This document shows positions 23,641 through 37,870 of a stretch of DNA of 64,000 nucleotides, piece after piece. A program made the position numbers and the translations under genes. The notes beneath the pieces are model-generated. The model had not been told where the DNA came from, searched no databases, and was given only the letters and a program-made list of their open reading frames with translations. This DNA comes from Chaenocephalus aceratus (Eukaryota > Chordata > Actinopteri > Perciformes > Channichthyidae), in assembly GCA_023974075.1 (NCBI GenBank), contig CM043797.1, positions 31,651,023-31,715,022 of the forward strand, given 5' to 3'. The number at the start of each line of letters is the position of its first letter. The first letter of the stretch is position 1.

Positions 23641-24940
23641 GTCAAATTGATTTAGACTTCTTATGCAGTCAGAATGGCTCGTCGTCCCTGAACAAATCGA
23701 AAAGAAGTATTCATCTAAAGCAGTTTGTGATACATGTGATCCATCAGAGTCCTGGCGTGGTAAAAGACGAAGATGACCAAGATGAAATGGGTCACATGAG
23801 GTTAAAAATAATCTCTTCATGCCCTTCCTGCTTCATCTAATCTTTTGATTCCTTCACATTTGGTTTGTGTTTATCTTTCCTTGTCCAAACACTCCACCAC
23901 TGCCTCTGATTATATGTTTTCAAGTTTAAACACATTTCCACTGCACAGTTTATTTTGGAGGTCCACTTTATCTCCAAATGACAGTGTTAACTCAAATCTA
24001 CTTCAACACAGACACACTCTTATATGCATCTCCCCTCCTTCATCCAGGTCTCATCTTCCTCAAACGTATTATGTATCTGATGTGAAAAATGTATTCGCAA
24101 GGTGCTGAATTGGATTACATCTGGAAAGGAAGACCATGTTCTTGCAGGCTTTTGACTAAAATATATTACATTTTTACGAGATCACTGTGACACTATTTTT
24201 CTTCCACTTAATTGTTTTGTGACAAACGGAGATATAGTGAATAGTGAACAAATACCAATGACCCAAGTTGTTTTATCTGACACACATATGTAGAATTGTA
24301 TAGAGTAGAAACACTGTGTGTATAACAGGGAGGAGAATTTCGAACAAATTGGGAATTCATTTGAAAATAAAAGTGTTATCCTATGAATATGCTTCTGACA
24401 CATTTGGTCTTGATGCACAATTATTGCAGCATCTACCCTGGCCTCATGTCTCCTCTCAATACGTTTCACTACACTACCAGTCTTCCAGCTGCTGGTCTAC
24501 AAGCTTTAAGAGCAATGCTGTTCCTGCTGCACAGACACTCAGCCTGTTGAGGCCTGCCTCTGGTTCATCTGGTTTATCTGGTTTATCTGCTGCTGCCCCC
24601 CCCCCCCCCCCTCCATGTCCTACTGGCTGCAGCTCACAGCTGTGTACTGTCAGGGAAACTGAATCACTTATGTTAACAAGGGGAAAGTTTATCAGGCAGC
24701 AAACACCTGACTGACACCAAATTTGGCACATGGACCCGTACATAGCCAACATTTACATAATTATCGCAATCCTCCATATCACTATAAGCATGAAGTATTA
24801 TGTATATTCAGATGCATCGCAAACATGCAAAAACACCCTCAGAGGGTCAAAGAGCAAAATAATCCCCTTGTCCTGAATCCTACTAAAAGTATGTGTGATG
24901 GTTGACAAGAAAGGACAGAGTTCTCACTTCTCACAGATAA
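23641..24940. other. No gene recognised; contains a poly-C run
   Basis: A homopolymer C run of about 16 bp lies near 24597-24612. No exon, RNA gene or element boundary can be supported in this stretch. Confidence 0.45.
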
Positions 24941-25649
24941 TTAGGCACGTTCACACCGCAGTACTTTTCCTACTTTAGTTCCGAAATGTTGCGTTCACAC
25001 TAAAACATTCCGGAACTAAAATTAGTTCATGAGAACTTTTTAACCCCCTTTTTCCGAGCGGGGACTTTCGTGGGAGAAAAAGGTTCCTATGTCTGATTGG
25101 CTGGGCGGATTGAAAACCGTAAAACTCCCAAAAGGTTTTGTGAAGCCGCCATTTTATTATCCTCGCATTAGCATTAGCTCAGCGCACACACGCAGAGAGA
25201 CTAACTTATAGCAACACAAAGAAAACATGGGAGCGGTGGAGATGAGGAGGCTCAGTCACTGGTACTTTTTCATTTACAAAGCCATGTTGGATAAACTACC
25301 ATCTTATATCTGCTCCCTGATCTCTCAGGCGATTTACTCTGAAGGCTTCAGTAGAAGCTGCTGCGCTTCCCAGCAGCTTCTACTGAAGCCAGTCCCCAAC
25401 TCCGGGGACATCCGGCCGGGGACTTCGGGTGGCAGTATACGCCGTGAAGTTGTTTGCGGCCTGCCAGTAAACCCAAAGCAGAAGAAGAAGAAGTGACGTC
25501 AGCGGCTTCATTTGCCTAATCCTTCCCCAGGAACTTATTCCGGTGTGAACGCGATCTGTACTTAGTTCATGAGAAGAACTAAAGAGTTCTCATGAACTAA
25601 GTTCTGATGAACCTTTGTGGGAAAAGTACTGCGGTGTGAAAGCGTCTAA
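24941..25649. mobile_element. MITE-like inverted-repeat element, 709 bp (possibly PIF/Harbinger-type)
   Basis: The left end TTAGGCACGTTCACACCGCA (24941-24960) continues as GTACTTTTCC. Its inverted partner ends at 25649, giving about 30 bp with four mismatches confined to the outer nine bases. The TTA/TAA edges and the TTCACACCGCAG core suggest a PIF/Harbinger MITE, but the flanks do not give an unambiguous 3-bp duplication. The interior has two strong hairpins (25346-25388 and about 25564-25605) and a small frame of 89 codons (25227-25496) with no recognised motif. Confidence 0.6.
25346..25388. repeat. Perfect hairpin, 18-bp stem and 7-nt loop
   Basis: CTTCAGTAGAAGCTGCTG at 25346-25363 is exactly complementary to 25371-25388, with the loop cgcttcc between. 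Confidence 0.95.
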
Positions 25650-28600
25650 TACTAAGAGCAGAAGCCCAGCAGGATCCACCTTCTGATTAAGTTCAGTGGT
25701 CCAGGGCATCAACCAGAGGATCTCATGTTCTCCACGAAAATATATGTTTTACTCAATGATGCATGCACTTTAGAACATGATGAAGTGGGGATTATTCATT
25801 TGTGAAAATGGACTCAAGAAAAACAATTCTCAATGTGCGCCTCTGAAGTGCAGAGATACATCTCTATAAAGACACTCAGACATTCTTTGCTTTGTCCATA
25901 AGGATGCAGACTTGTTTTTTTTTTCTCATATCTTATATCTAAATGATATCAGTAGAGATCTGCAGCATATGGCTGCTTGCTGGACTCCAAGTGTGCTCAT
26001 GACAAAAGATTCAATGCATTTGATGTTATTAAGAAGCTAGACTTACATATCGTATCCAAGATTGAAGCCGACATCTTTAAGAGTATTTTATTCATAATGT
26101 TATCTCCATAAAGCCGTATCAGTTTTATTTTATTTGAAATGCTAATGTCTACAGAAATGAATATTTATGGAGATATATTTGAATTTGTTGGAATTAAGGT
26201 GAAAGTGTTGACACCTGGAGGAGGAGATTTTGCTAATCTCTCTGCCACACTTAATTTATCCTCCAATTAACATTTATGCCAAAGGCTAAAAGGAGATCAA
26301 ACCAAATGAAGCATTCAGTGTGTCTCATTTAAAGTTCTCTCCAGGAAGACACAAGTGCATGACATTAGCAGCCTCACATGTTAAACACTGACCTCAACAG
26401 ATCACTCTCAAATGCATTATGATTGCATAGGGATTAAGGCAGGTGCCGTCTGTGTGACCTGGCTGCAGTAATGTAACATTACCATTAAAAAGTATGGCAT
26501 AAGTGTGTGCTGTACAATGATGATGTCAAATCACTAAATAAAGGCTATGATTGAAAGTAAATACACGGACACGTGTACACATAACAAAAAGTGTGATCAA
26601 CTAAAACAAAACCTCAGGGAGATAAATGTGTGTAATCTGTGCTGAACACTCGGCAAACTAAAATTACAGCATTTCAATGATGTCCAGTGTCTTTCAGCAA
26701 AGCCAAAAGGTGTTAATATCTTTGAGGTGTGTGTATGTCAAGTGTGTATGAAATGTCAGAGACTCTCCAAACAACGCTGCATAGAAAGGAACACACATAA
26801 GCCAAATATTTTCACAGAGGCTCACATTCAAAATGGTGTCAAACTAACTGGCTAGCATATCAGCATAGTGATAAAGTCCATCATAGGAGATTTGTTAAAG
26901 AGCATCCTCATGCCTCACTGGAGAGGAGACTGATGGTTGTCATAAACTGATATATTTGGAAAAAAAATATCTATGAACAGGCCTCTATTGTAGGCTTCAA
27001 CAAAGGCCAATACGTATACTTTTGCAGGATGACTGACGTTTGCAGGATGTCAAATGAGGGAGAAGGAGTACTTCAAAACAATTGAATCTGATGGTGAAAT
27101 CTTATCTCCCAAGCCAACAATCAAAAGCTTATAATTGTTCTCCAGCTCTTTGAGAGAGAGTGGGAGAGCAGAAGCCGGAGACAGACCCTTAATATTTCAG
27201 TGCTGGACTACGGGCAAAGGATGGAAAACTGTGCCGAGAGAGATTATATCTTCCTTCTTCTTACGTGTTGCTCTCTATAGTATACTCTCCCTCTCTGTTC
27301 TCTCTCCAGCGATATATAAATCAATCCTGGCTTCATTACTTTTAGTCGTGCCATTTTATTTGGCACATCCATTATGCTGCATTCAGATCGTATTTTATAA
27401 AGAAACCTTGGTTAAAGGCAAAAGAAAAACGAAACGGAGCTTGTAATTAATTCAAGGAGGACCGGTGTGAGAGATAAAATGTTCAAGGCAAGAAGAAAAA
27501 AACGAAATATTGTTCTCCGCTGGGATGAAATATAGTGACTGGCTGGAGTGATTACTTCAAAAACTCAAGTGCACAGATAATAATAACTTGTGCTTTAAGA
27601 GCTGAAGGTGTGAATTGATTGACCACAGAAGTTGAGAGGGGATAGAAGAGCAAAAAGAAGTGAAGAGTAAAACAAAAGCATCTCATGCACACACAACATG
27701 CCCCCTGCTCGTTTTATCCATTTAAAAAAGGTGTCTGTGACTATTCTCTTTCAGTAATATTATTTGTCGTGGCTTTGCAATTACCTTGTTCACATTCACA
27801 CTATTAAAATCATTACTTTGAAATTACATTCGCAACATCGGACATTCTTCTTCTGATGGAAATTGTGATCCTTCTGTGTAAATTGAATTCAATCTTTACG
27901 AATACGTTTGACAGACAGCTGGATAGATTGGTTGTCTTTTGTAATGCAGAAGCTCCCAGCATGCATGTGTTTTTTGTTTAGTGGAATCCTGACCATTTTT
28001 CCACAAAAGCACCAATCAATGCATCACTGCTGGAGCAAAGTGTGGCTGTGGACTGAATAATAATCCTGTCATCTTCCTGTTCACTGGTAGAAAAGCATTG
28101 AGGAAAAACATGGATGGACATGTTGTACTGCAGACAGCGAGGAGCTATTTATATTAATAATGGCATTCAGTCTGTTGGGAACACTCACACAGCCAGGCAG
28201 CACCCCAGTCTAATGTCGAAATGCATTGACAGCCTCTCAGTACATTTAGGAACAGACTGCTGCTCACAGCCAGTAACACTGTCAGAATGCGTCCATATGA
28301 CCATTCATCTCTACAGTGAAACCAAACAGCCAGACTGAGCCAGTTTCACTGCTGAGAGTCAGGACTGTGAAGCAGCAACAGGCAGGGAGCTGGACTTAAG
28401 GCTGCAGACACAAACACAACTCAGCACTGCAGGAAACCAACCAACATGAAAGATAGCTCAGACTAATGAGGTCATAGTTCTGCATTAAACATGTGTCTGC
28501 TATTGAACACAAAGCCACAGCAAAATCACATAAACCCATTTGCCATTTTTGAGTTGGATAGCAATCAGCTATCCAATTATGGTACTCAAAAGATTGTATT

Positions 28601-29216
28601 ATAAAGATGTTGTGATACTGGCCGGTTCTACCTCCATCTTCTAACTGTGGACAAAAAAGTAAAAACTGCACTAGAATTTAAATATGCTCTGATGATAGAA
28701 GAAAGCTGATTGCATATACATAAAATGGATAGCTTCATCAGCTGACCAAAAAGCATAATGTTTTTCACATACATGTGGTTGGTTTGGGAAATCAAGTTGT
28801 ACTCAATGAGTTCTTAGGAGTTTAAGAGAGTCCTGATATGAACACACAAGAACACAGACACACGTTTGGATGTCTTACCTGAAAAGAAAAAAGAGAGAAG
28901 AAAAAGTTCAAACTTGTGTTACCAATCAATAACAGTTCAATTGTTTTTATTTCACTGCAACTACAAGTCACTGTGTGGGCCTGACAGAGTTTTTCTGAAC
29001 ATGTGTTCGCAATGCCCTGATGATCTCAAAAATAGTAGAGGGAAGATTTTAATTAGCCTTCCGGTCCGGAGAGTAAAGGCAACATGATGATGATCTGAGC
29101 CTGCAGAGTAAATTGATTTACCCTCGCCCTAACAGAGAGGCCCCTGCAGCCCACATAGAAGTAAAAGGTATTTTAATTTGTGAGCCACAGAGGGGAGATC
29201 CAGTCAGAGGTGAGGG
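25650..29216. other. AT-rich stretch, no gene recognised
   Basis: No defensible exon, RNA gene or element boundary seen. Several frames of 70-103 codons lack recognisable motifs. Confidence 0.45.
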
Positions 29217-29300
29217 GATAAGATAAGATAAGATGGACTTTTATTAATCCGTCGTGGGGAAATTCTTTCTCTGCATTTGACCCATCCTCGTGTCACAGGA
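29217..29300 (-). repeat. LINE 3'-end fragment with (TTATC)n tail, minus strand
   Basis: GATAA units are followed by ggacttttattaatccgtcg, tggggaaatt and ctctgcatttgacccatcct. On the minus strand this is a fish LINE 3' end with a TTATC tail. A related short copy lies at 60296-60335. Confidence 0.6.
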
Positions 29301-30760
29301 GAGATGGTAGAGGATATTAAAGAAAACACCAGACTAATAGCTTCACCACCCCTCAAGGCACACAGAGATATTCCCCATCCTGAATAATTACCACATTTTG
29401 AATTGATCCCGTTTGTACCACATAAAACATCCGTCTACCACTGCCAAAACTAACCAATGTTTTAAAAATGTACAATGAGAAAAACAAATGAAAAAGAGAC
29501 AAAAATATGTTATCTGCACAAATCATAAGGTAATGCTGCAGACAGAAAAGCACCTGCCAGGTGCATTTTAAACGTCAATACTTACAAACAGAAAATACAA
29601 TTTAATGCTTTCTGAGGCTGAATAAATGAGACCAGTTACACAAAGTGAGGCAAAACCATTGATGCGTTTCACATTTTTAAGCTGTTGAAATAATTATGAA
29701 AAGGACACATTATGCTCCACCTTGGGATGTATGAGCTAACACATTTAACTAATTGTCACTTACTCAACTCCAAAAACAGTATGCACACATTCAGCCAGCT
29801 AAAGTCTGGCACAAGAAAGATGAAATAACAAAAATAGTTTAAAAGAGACACATTTTAGTCCAGCTAGGTCATTTGTGGCTGATAAGTTACATGATATCAT
29901 GTTTATTAACTTAGTAAGAGGACTAAACATTATTAGTTTGGGTCTCGTCGTCAGCGATAGTAGGTAAACCTGTGACTTTCATGCTGTGACTTATCAAAAT
30001 GTGTCGTGTAAAATCCATGAACTTGCATTAAAAAACTGCTAGTAAAAAAAGTACTGTTTCCAATGGTTTTACCTTAAATACAGTTTTACCCGAAATACAA
30101 ATGTCAACCTTTTTTTCCCATGGTAAAAGTTTGTCTCATTTTGGAAACTACTTCAACTAAAGCACACATTTCACCTTTATGTAGCTTGTCCCAGTATGTG
30201 TTCCACTGCAGCTGGAAGCAGCCTTCATGTTCACATATTTGGGAAAGCTCCTCCAAACTTGTAGTATTCAGAACCACTACACTGTTAGACCAACTCAGCT
30301 TAAAGGTAGCATTTAAATAGTGTGAAGGCATGGAGCAGGAAACACCATTTTGAATGTGAAAGACAACCAATCTTATACATCCACTAACATATCAGCCAAT
30401 AGGACACACCTTGATGTGCTGGGCATATGGTCATGTGACTTCAGCCAAATCACCTTTCTAACTGGTAAAGAGGTGAGGGGTGTGTGCCCAATAATAGACA
30501 TGGTGAAAACAAATTGCTATGTCAACAGATAAAGTGAATCGAATAGGCAGCTACGGAAAACAATCCTATTTTGTTTGGTTTTCTTATTACTTGAGAGATA
30601 AAGCAGGAACTAAGATAGAAATGTATATGGCAATACAATGAGTCAATAAAAACACGACTATGGAGGTAATACTTACATATACATTTTCATACAATATGAC
30701 GGTATTTTTAAATACTTACAACACCATCACAAAAACGAATAATTGAGAAATCCTTATGCA
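29301..30760. other. AT-rich stretch, no gene recognised
   Basis: No defensible feature seen. Confidence 0.45.
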
Positions 30761-30857
30761 TACATTACATTACATGTCACTTGTTAGATGCTTTTATCCA
30801 AAGCGACTTACATACTCAATACTGTGGACAATCCCAATAGGAGCAATTTGGGGTGTA
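30761..30857 (+). repeat. Fish SINE-like interspersed repeat, truncated copy
   Basis: It matches the first half of the repeat at 18571, with tgcttttatccaaagcgact and cttacatactcaatactgtg, then diverges after ggggtgtat. It lacks the gacacaac segment. Confidence 0.65.
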
Positions 30858-33680
30858 TACACATTTCTGTGATAAAACTATGTATTACTTGCTCTGACAA
30901 AAGTAACATTACCACTTCTCATACAAACAGGGATGAAATACGATTTGGTGCAAGAGAGGTCAAAGAGACCTTGTCGAGGCTGTTTGATGAGCAGGGTTGC
31001 ACAAGTGTTGCATGTCTAACGATGATTATGGATAATGAATAAAGGGCAGCATGAGTGTGGGATGTCAAAGGAATTAAAGTCAAGGTGCACAGTGACACAC
31101 ATTGTCAAATCATGTTTGCTATGCAGTGCAAGATGAGAGGAGATGAAATTCAAAACCTTCACGACACTTCTTTTAGAGAAAAGATGAATGCAAACGTTGT
31201 GATAAAGAGTAGGAAACGATAATTGTATGAGCATGACAAAAAGAGAAAGGTGAGAGTGTAATTATTAGACCTTCGGATGACTCTGCAGTCCTGGAGGACA
31301 CAAAGACAGTTTGATGTTATGAATACTGAGCGAGGCAAAGATATGTAGAGTAGAAAAGAGAGTTCAAATATAATAACCCACTCGCGGCTCAGCTTCAACA
31401 TAAACATGTTAAAAGATGTTCTCCTTTATGAAAACTTCTATACAAAAAACTAAACTCAATCCATCTTCAGTTTATTCACTGTTTTTCTCTTTTCAGGACG
31501 ATTACATAAGGAAAAAATAAAGCATCCTAGTGCACAAACGTTGTCCTTATCAGTCGAGGTTGTTTAGGGTTACAGTTTATTTTCCATTGCAATCAATATT
31601 GTCACATTTACTGAACCAAACTTCGGCACTGATTCCACCACACGTCAAACTAAAACCATTCTTGTTCCAAGGCTGACATTTAATATGACCTATTACACAT
31701 GTTCCTCCCACACTGGCTTCTGTTACAACTTTCTTCCACCTCACCAGCCCTCTGCCGGCTAGTTTTACCCTGTTGAGTCTGCTATGGCTTGTAGGCATTA
31801 ACACTGGCTCAGCTCAGTGTACACCCACAGGGGATTTGTAATGTTTCTTTTCAGCAATATCTTCAGCATGCTGGATAATTGTTGTAATAGATGGTTCATT
31901 GTGTGACCACAGTGTGTCGAGCTGGAACAGCGCACATGCATTACTGTGTTTGTGTTTTCAGTCTTTTAAATTCGAAACTAATACCCAATTCAACAACCTA
32001 AAAGCACATTTTAAGAATTCAAAGAAAGTTATATGTGGAGCAGGCATGCTAAATTGTTCCTGAGCACTGTTGGCTTAATGAAAGGTTATTTTCCACCCAT
32101 TTGTGCAATCCCACGGGTCCTTTAGCCGCAGTACTGAAGCCACACATATAAAATGATATCTAGGGCCTTGTTTTCTACAAATAACTTGTTTAATCATCTA
32201 AACTTTGATATCATACACATGTTTTATTGTTCATATTTTCTACGCTTGAGGGTTGAGAACATCAGAAGTCTGTAATGTGACCTGTAGTGAAAAGTCGATT
32301 TCCATAAAATCACAATATGTAAAACAGCTGTTCCACACATTACATCTGATCTATTCAAAAAAATGAATTACTCACAGTGTGCACCCACCCATACACACAA
32401 ACACACTTTCATTTGAAAAACTGTCCTTCTTATTCTTGGTGGTTTTGATTGATTGTGAATGCGCATATTAATACTAAATGGATTGCAAAGACACTTCACA
32501 GTCTTTTCAACCTACAGCCAGCAGCACACAAACTGTCATCAGAAATCTTCTTCACCTCGCTGTGATAAAGAGATGCAGCCCGGTTCAGCCTCTGCACAAG
32601 AACTGGAACACCGCTGGGACTGAAGAGGATTCAGTCAGCAACAAGACAACTTGAAATAAATGACTGTCACATTTCGACATTTTCAAATTGCATCATGAAT
32701 ATTTCATATCACTGATTTGCATCACCACATTAGGAGTGTGCTGATATGTCTTCTATCAAATACAATCACAGCTTAGGATGTATGTATGTGTATACCTGTA
32801 AGTAAACAATGTATAAACAACCTCAAACAATCATACAGAAAAATAGGTATATTTTCCCAACATTCATTTGTTGTCATCCCTTCTATCGTTACTGAAAAAA
32901 TAAAAACAGGTGAGTACTTTCACACTTACATTTATAACTAGATTTTAAGAGATTGATTGTTCATTTTAAAAAGCTGCCTAGATGTCATAACTCTACTCAG
33001 CGAGGCTTATCACACGAATGCACCCCCTTCTCACACATTACTACTACTACTCTGCAGAAGAGGATATTGCCTCCTCCGAATACAAGAGCTCCAGCAGCAG
33101 TGTGATATATAAACAGCCCTGATGGGAGCTTTCAAACATCCCTGCCTGCCTTCACTGTAATAACGTGATACAGAGATTGCCATACTGTATGTGATGCAGC
33201 CGCAACACATTGAGTTATAAAGAAATGGATACAATATGGAGTGATTAATGGCTCATAGATGTCAAAGCATGACTTATGGACCATTAAAAACACAATAAAC
33301 CGATTGTTCTGGGATCAGAGCGGAACAGCAACAATACTTTGCTGGGTTTCATTTTAAGTTCACCTCACGTTAGGTTACTTCTATAGTCTGATGAGTTTAA
33401 CCTCCGTTTCACTGCTCGACTATGTGAGACTGAGTATTTAACATACTTAAATATGTTCATGAAGAAAAGAATATATAGTGGTAGGGAATTAGTCAACTGA
33501 ATGAGTTGTAGATGAGAGTCACCTAACCACAAACCATTACATTATCTAAATGTTTCTGTTTCTGTGTATGATACAACTTCCCATAAAGACACATTAATAA
33601 TGTATTTTACAAGCCTCCATTGTTGAATCAACCACTCAATATCTTCTCTTTAGGGAAAGCTCATATTTCTGGGATTTCTA
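30858..33680. other. AT-rich stretch, no gene recognised
   Basis: No exon or RNA gene that I can support. The part from about 30930 to 31400 looks less AT-rich and could be further decayed repeat, but I cannot name it. Confidence 0.4.

Positions 33681-33751
<71 letters not shown>
33681..33751. repeat. (GT)n microsatellite, about 71 bp
   Basis: A nearly uninterrupted GT run with one GC near its start. Two short plus-strand frames across it are artefacts of the repeat. Confidence 0.97.
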
Positions 33752-33752
<1 letters not shown>

Positions 33753-34380
33753 ATATGTTTAAATATCAGGAGGGCAGTCAGGCTGATGAGAGGCTTTCAG
33801 CACAACAAGCAGCTGTTGACTCTCTGTGTCATTGAGACAGAGCAACATCAACACGCTGCTCTTGATCCCATTTAACATTTTCCCTGAAGGACTGATCTCA
33901 AAAGACACATTTTCCATGTCAGGGTGTCACACATCCCTCACTCTCTGTCTTTCTCTACCTCTCTACATCTTGTATTGACTCTCCCTCTCACTCTGTAAAT
34001 CTCCCACAGAGACACACTCTGCAGTGGGGATGTTACTCACAGTGGTTACACACCTTGATTCAGCCGAGGGGGCGGCTTGCTGGGGAGCTAGAGACAATAG
34101 AGCATATTAGCTGGGCTCCATACAATATTACTCAGGACGGGATGAATGATTTCCCAGGTAGATGTTCTTATTTAAGACTGGCTTAGCTAACCAGTCCACA
34201 CTATACATGTGAGTTTTAGATGTGCAAAACACACATTTTACCAGCAGCTACTGTGACATTCTCCGTAACCACCATAACAGCAACAAATCAGTGTGCTTCT
34301 CATCCACTCACCTCTAACTCTGACAAAGGTCTTGCTACAGTAAGAGGTCCAGTTAAATGTTTTAAATTAGAAACTTGAAG

Positions 34381-34424
<44 letters not shown>

Positions 34425-37400
34425 TATATATACTAGTCTCAATTAAATAGCTGGTGATATTTCGACTTTCCGTTTTACAAGTAATTTGAATTTAGAGAGA
34501 CATTGTGGCTGAATGACTATCTCAACTTTTATACTTCAACAAATCACCCGAAGGTCAGACTGAATAAGAGTCCACACCAGAGGGTTTCAGCAGGACCAAC
34601 AGCCTTGGACTATAAACTGATTCAGTGAGAGCTTTGAAATAAAGTTAACATTATACTAAATGAAAGAGGAACAACTCGACTGGAAAATTAAACACAGAAT
34701 CCTACAATTATAAAATAATGGCTTGAAATGGTACTTTTTGTTACAATATTATTATAAGTGATAAAAGCAGAAAGCCCTTTGCTTCTTTCATGAACCTCTT
34801 CATTTTAAAAAATACACAAACTAATGGATCATCAGATTCAGTAATGCAGAGGAAATGAAGTGAAGCTGCACTACTGGAAATAAATAAAGAAGGATATTAC
34901 ATTTCTCTACCTGCAGACACCCTCGCTCAAATTAGCTTCTCTAAGGTCAAAGGCCATTCTGCATCATCATTTCCTTGGCATGAGAGAATCATTTTTAATT
35001 CTGTAAAAACTTCACTATATTCCATTAATTAGTAGACGATAACAACATATCCCGCAGACAGATTCCCAGCCTCAGAAAGATTATACAGTTTACAATAAAG
35101 TCTAATGATTGCCTATCTGCACTGTTTTACCCTCAAACATTTCTCCCTGGGTTTTTTTTGTAAAATGTTTACAATCTGTGCTTGAATGTTCAATGTATTC
35201 CTGAGACAGACAATATTAATGTATTACCCCGTGAAAAACCAACACTGTCAATCTCAAATTTGACACACATCAGCAAAACATTATTTTCATTATCAGCCAC
35301 AACAAGCTTAAAGCTGGTGAGCTGTGACAGAGAGCTGACCAGGCCCTGGAGAATCATGCACCATGTTGAATTGGATAATGTTGACACAATATTTACACTT
35401 CTTGAACCCTCTCGATAATCAATCAGACACTTTGACTGTCAGTCACATCTCAGAGCTATTTTGTGGTACACTGTATACCCATGTATCCTGGAGAAGTGGT
35501 GAGTCTATATGAGAGGCTGCCAAAGAGATACATTTGTATTGAATCCTATTTTCCGAGTCAAATCACATTTCTCTGATCTCTCCTTCATGTCCGCAGAAAC
35601 TCGATATATAAATGTTAAGGGGTTCAATGCAAACTATATAGTATATATATATCAAACAGAACAACATATTTAAATTAGTTTAATGTGTCATACAGATGCA
35701 AGAGTTCAGTCTGGTTTAAGCCATATCTAATAAAAGACACGTCCTGCATAACGTGTTTTCAACTCAAAGTTCAAAGAAATCTTCAAATATGACAACAAGG
35801 TGTTTCTGGCACTCTGTATGTATGACAGTTTGTTTATAATATGCAAATCAAAAGGCATAGCTAAACCGATCTGAGATCTTCACTTTAATTGCCTATGAAG
35901 ATTTGATCTTCACCATCATGCTTCTTTGACAACCTGATAGGGAATGTGGCTGAATCTGTTTGTGGCTTATTATCTACCTGCAAACAATCTGACAGTCATT
36001 TCAAATATGATAGCAGAAAATGATGTAAACACATGCAAGTCTCACTACAAAGATATGCAGGATTGTGATACTGTGTGAGCTGAATATGTTATTAATCAGA
36101 GGCAAATCATTGCACCATTTTATTGTGAAAAGTTTTCAAGATTATTCAAATTCAAAAACTTAATATTATTGATATGGCATAGGAAAAAGTGGGATGTGTG
36201 TGACTGTGATTCCGCAGACAACAGAGAGGACTGCACCTTATTTAATGAAAAGATAAAGTGCACCACCAATACTCCAGTATGTTGCCTTTTAGAGGCAAAT
36301 TGTGAGGTACCGTTTTAGTTTAAATGGAAAACATTTAATGTATTTTACATTTCAGATTTAGTATCCCGAATAGGCTGAACTCTTAAAAATAGGCAACATG
36401 AACTTAATTGCAGTCAGAGTTGAATAAAGCCATAGGTGTTGTAATTGCTTTACATTTCACTGAGAGTCAATGCAGGCTGAAGTCAACAGCTCAGTGGCCG
36501 TGAACAGAGCATCGCTTTCAACAAGAGAATTACTTTTTTGTAAATAAAGGGATTACTGCAGCCAAAGCTGAACGCAGCCATGTCTGACAGTGGAAGAACA
36601 CAGCTTCAGATCAATAGAGCAAAAACATCTTGTTATCCAGTGACATCACTTCAAATCTCCAGGGGTACAACATCTTTATGAACTTATACTTTACTAGCTA
36701 TATACTATAATTAGATAGACGTGAGAACACAGAGAGATGAGCTGCAGCTGAAAGACGAATTCAGATTGTTGGTGGGAGGTGAGATGAATAACCAGCAGGA
36801 ACTGAGACCTCTTAGAGACATCATCATGACACAGACAGACAACACAGGAGATTAATCAGAAGTGATTGTATTATATCAACAACAAAAAAACTACACATGT
36901 TTTTTCTGTGAAAAATGAAATGAAAAACAAATGTAAGCTTTAACCAGAGAGTGACATCATGAAATGGGGGGAAACCAAGCTAAACAAGCCTGATGATCCC
37001 CCAGCACTTCAATCACAACAGCTCAATGTTATAATGACAATAATTTAAAGCCAATTTTATTAAGCCATAATTAGATTCCCTAGAAAGAGCATTTAGCGTA
37101 AGCTTCTGCCACTACATGACTTGTGATAATTGCAAAACATGGACGAATGTGTTCTCTTTGTGAGAATATAATAGACAAAGTTTCAGTCGGAGAGATGTGT
37201 CTTAAGCACTAAAGCTGCTATGTAATTAAACACATTTTTCATAATGACACTGACTTGACTGCACAACGTTAAACATTGTATACATGTAATGTGAAAACAG
37301 CCGAGCAAGACGAGACACAGATGGGAGATGCTATGATGCCATTCTGTATTTCAGAGCCTGGAAGCTTTGAGAAGCATACTGTAAATGCTGAGAGCTGTTT

Positions 37401-37470
37401 AAAGCAGGTTATCCTTCATTCTCATTGGGTGGCAGTGATGTTGGCTGGAAACCATGGACGAAGAAGAGAA
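33753..37470. other. AT-rich stretch, no gene recognised
   Basis: Only an AT microsatellite (34390-34433) and short chance frames are seen before the DIRS element. Confidence 0.45.
34390..34433. repeat. (AT)n microsatellite
   Basis: An alternating AT run with one slip, preceded by an A run. Confidence 0.93.
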
Positions 37471-37692
37471 AACTATAGGTTACTTACGTAACCCCAGTCT
37501 CAGAGTAACATGAAGTGAGATGTCTCACTATGGGATGCGCCTCATCGCGGAGCAAACAGAAGCATCAATCTCATTACGCCAATCCTGATTGGCTGGTGAT
37601 TCTTGACGTCAACGTCAGGGGAAATCACCCCCTATAAGTAGCCTGCGCCACGACGCATGCGTCATTCAAAATAAGCACCTCTTCTCGCTTCA
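37471..37692. repeat. DIRS left inverted terminal repeat
   Basis: The outer extension 37471-37528 is copied in inverse orientation in the internal complementary region. The inner part, from tctcactatgggatgcgcct to the cttctcgcttca near 37692, is the inverted complement of 42894-43052 with few differences, including ggctgg versus ggccgg and a short indel near 37671. Confidence 0.9.
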
Positions 37693-37714
37693 CCGTAGCA
37701 AGGAGGGCCGTCTG

Positions 37715-37812
37715 GTGAGACATCTCACTTCATGTTACTCTGAGGGCTGGGGTTACGTAAGTAACCTATAGTTCTCATTCATAACACTCCGTTCGATGTC
37801 TCACTATGGGAT
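37715..37812. repeat. DIRS internal complementary region (ICR)
   Basis: The left half (37715-37773) is the inverted complement of the left terminal extension 37471-37528, apart from a 2-bp indel and neighbouring change at the agccctcag/agtctcag step. The right half (37771-37812) is the exact inverted complement of the right terminus 43043-43084. They meet at GTT (37771-37773). In DIRS replication such a region templates completion of the termini in a circular intermediate. Confidence 0.92.
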
Positions 37813-37870
37813 ATTGTAGCTCCCGTATTGCCAGACGAGCTTATCTCGAAGATCACCGATCAACCAGAAC

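Noticed and set aside
33620..33875. Frames rich in Cys-Val across the GT repeat
   Set aside because: Pure translation of a microsatellite.
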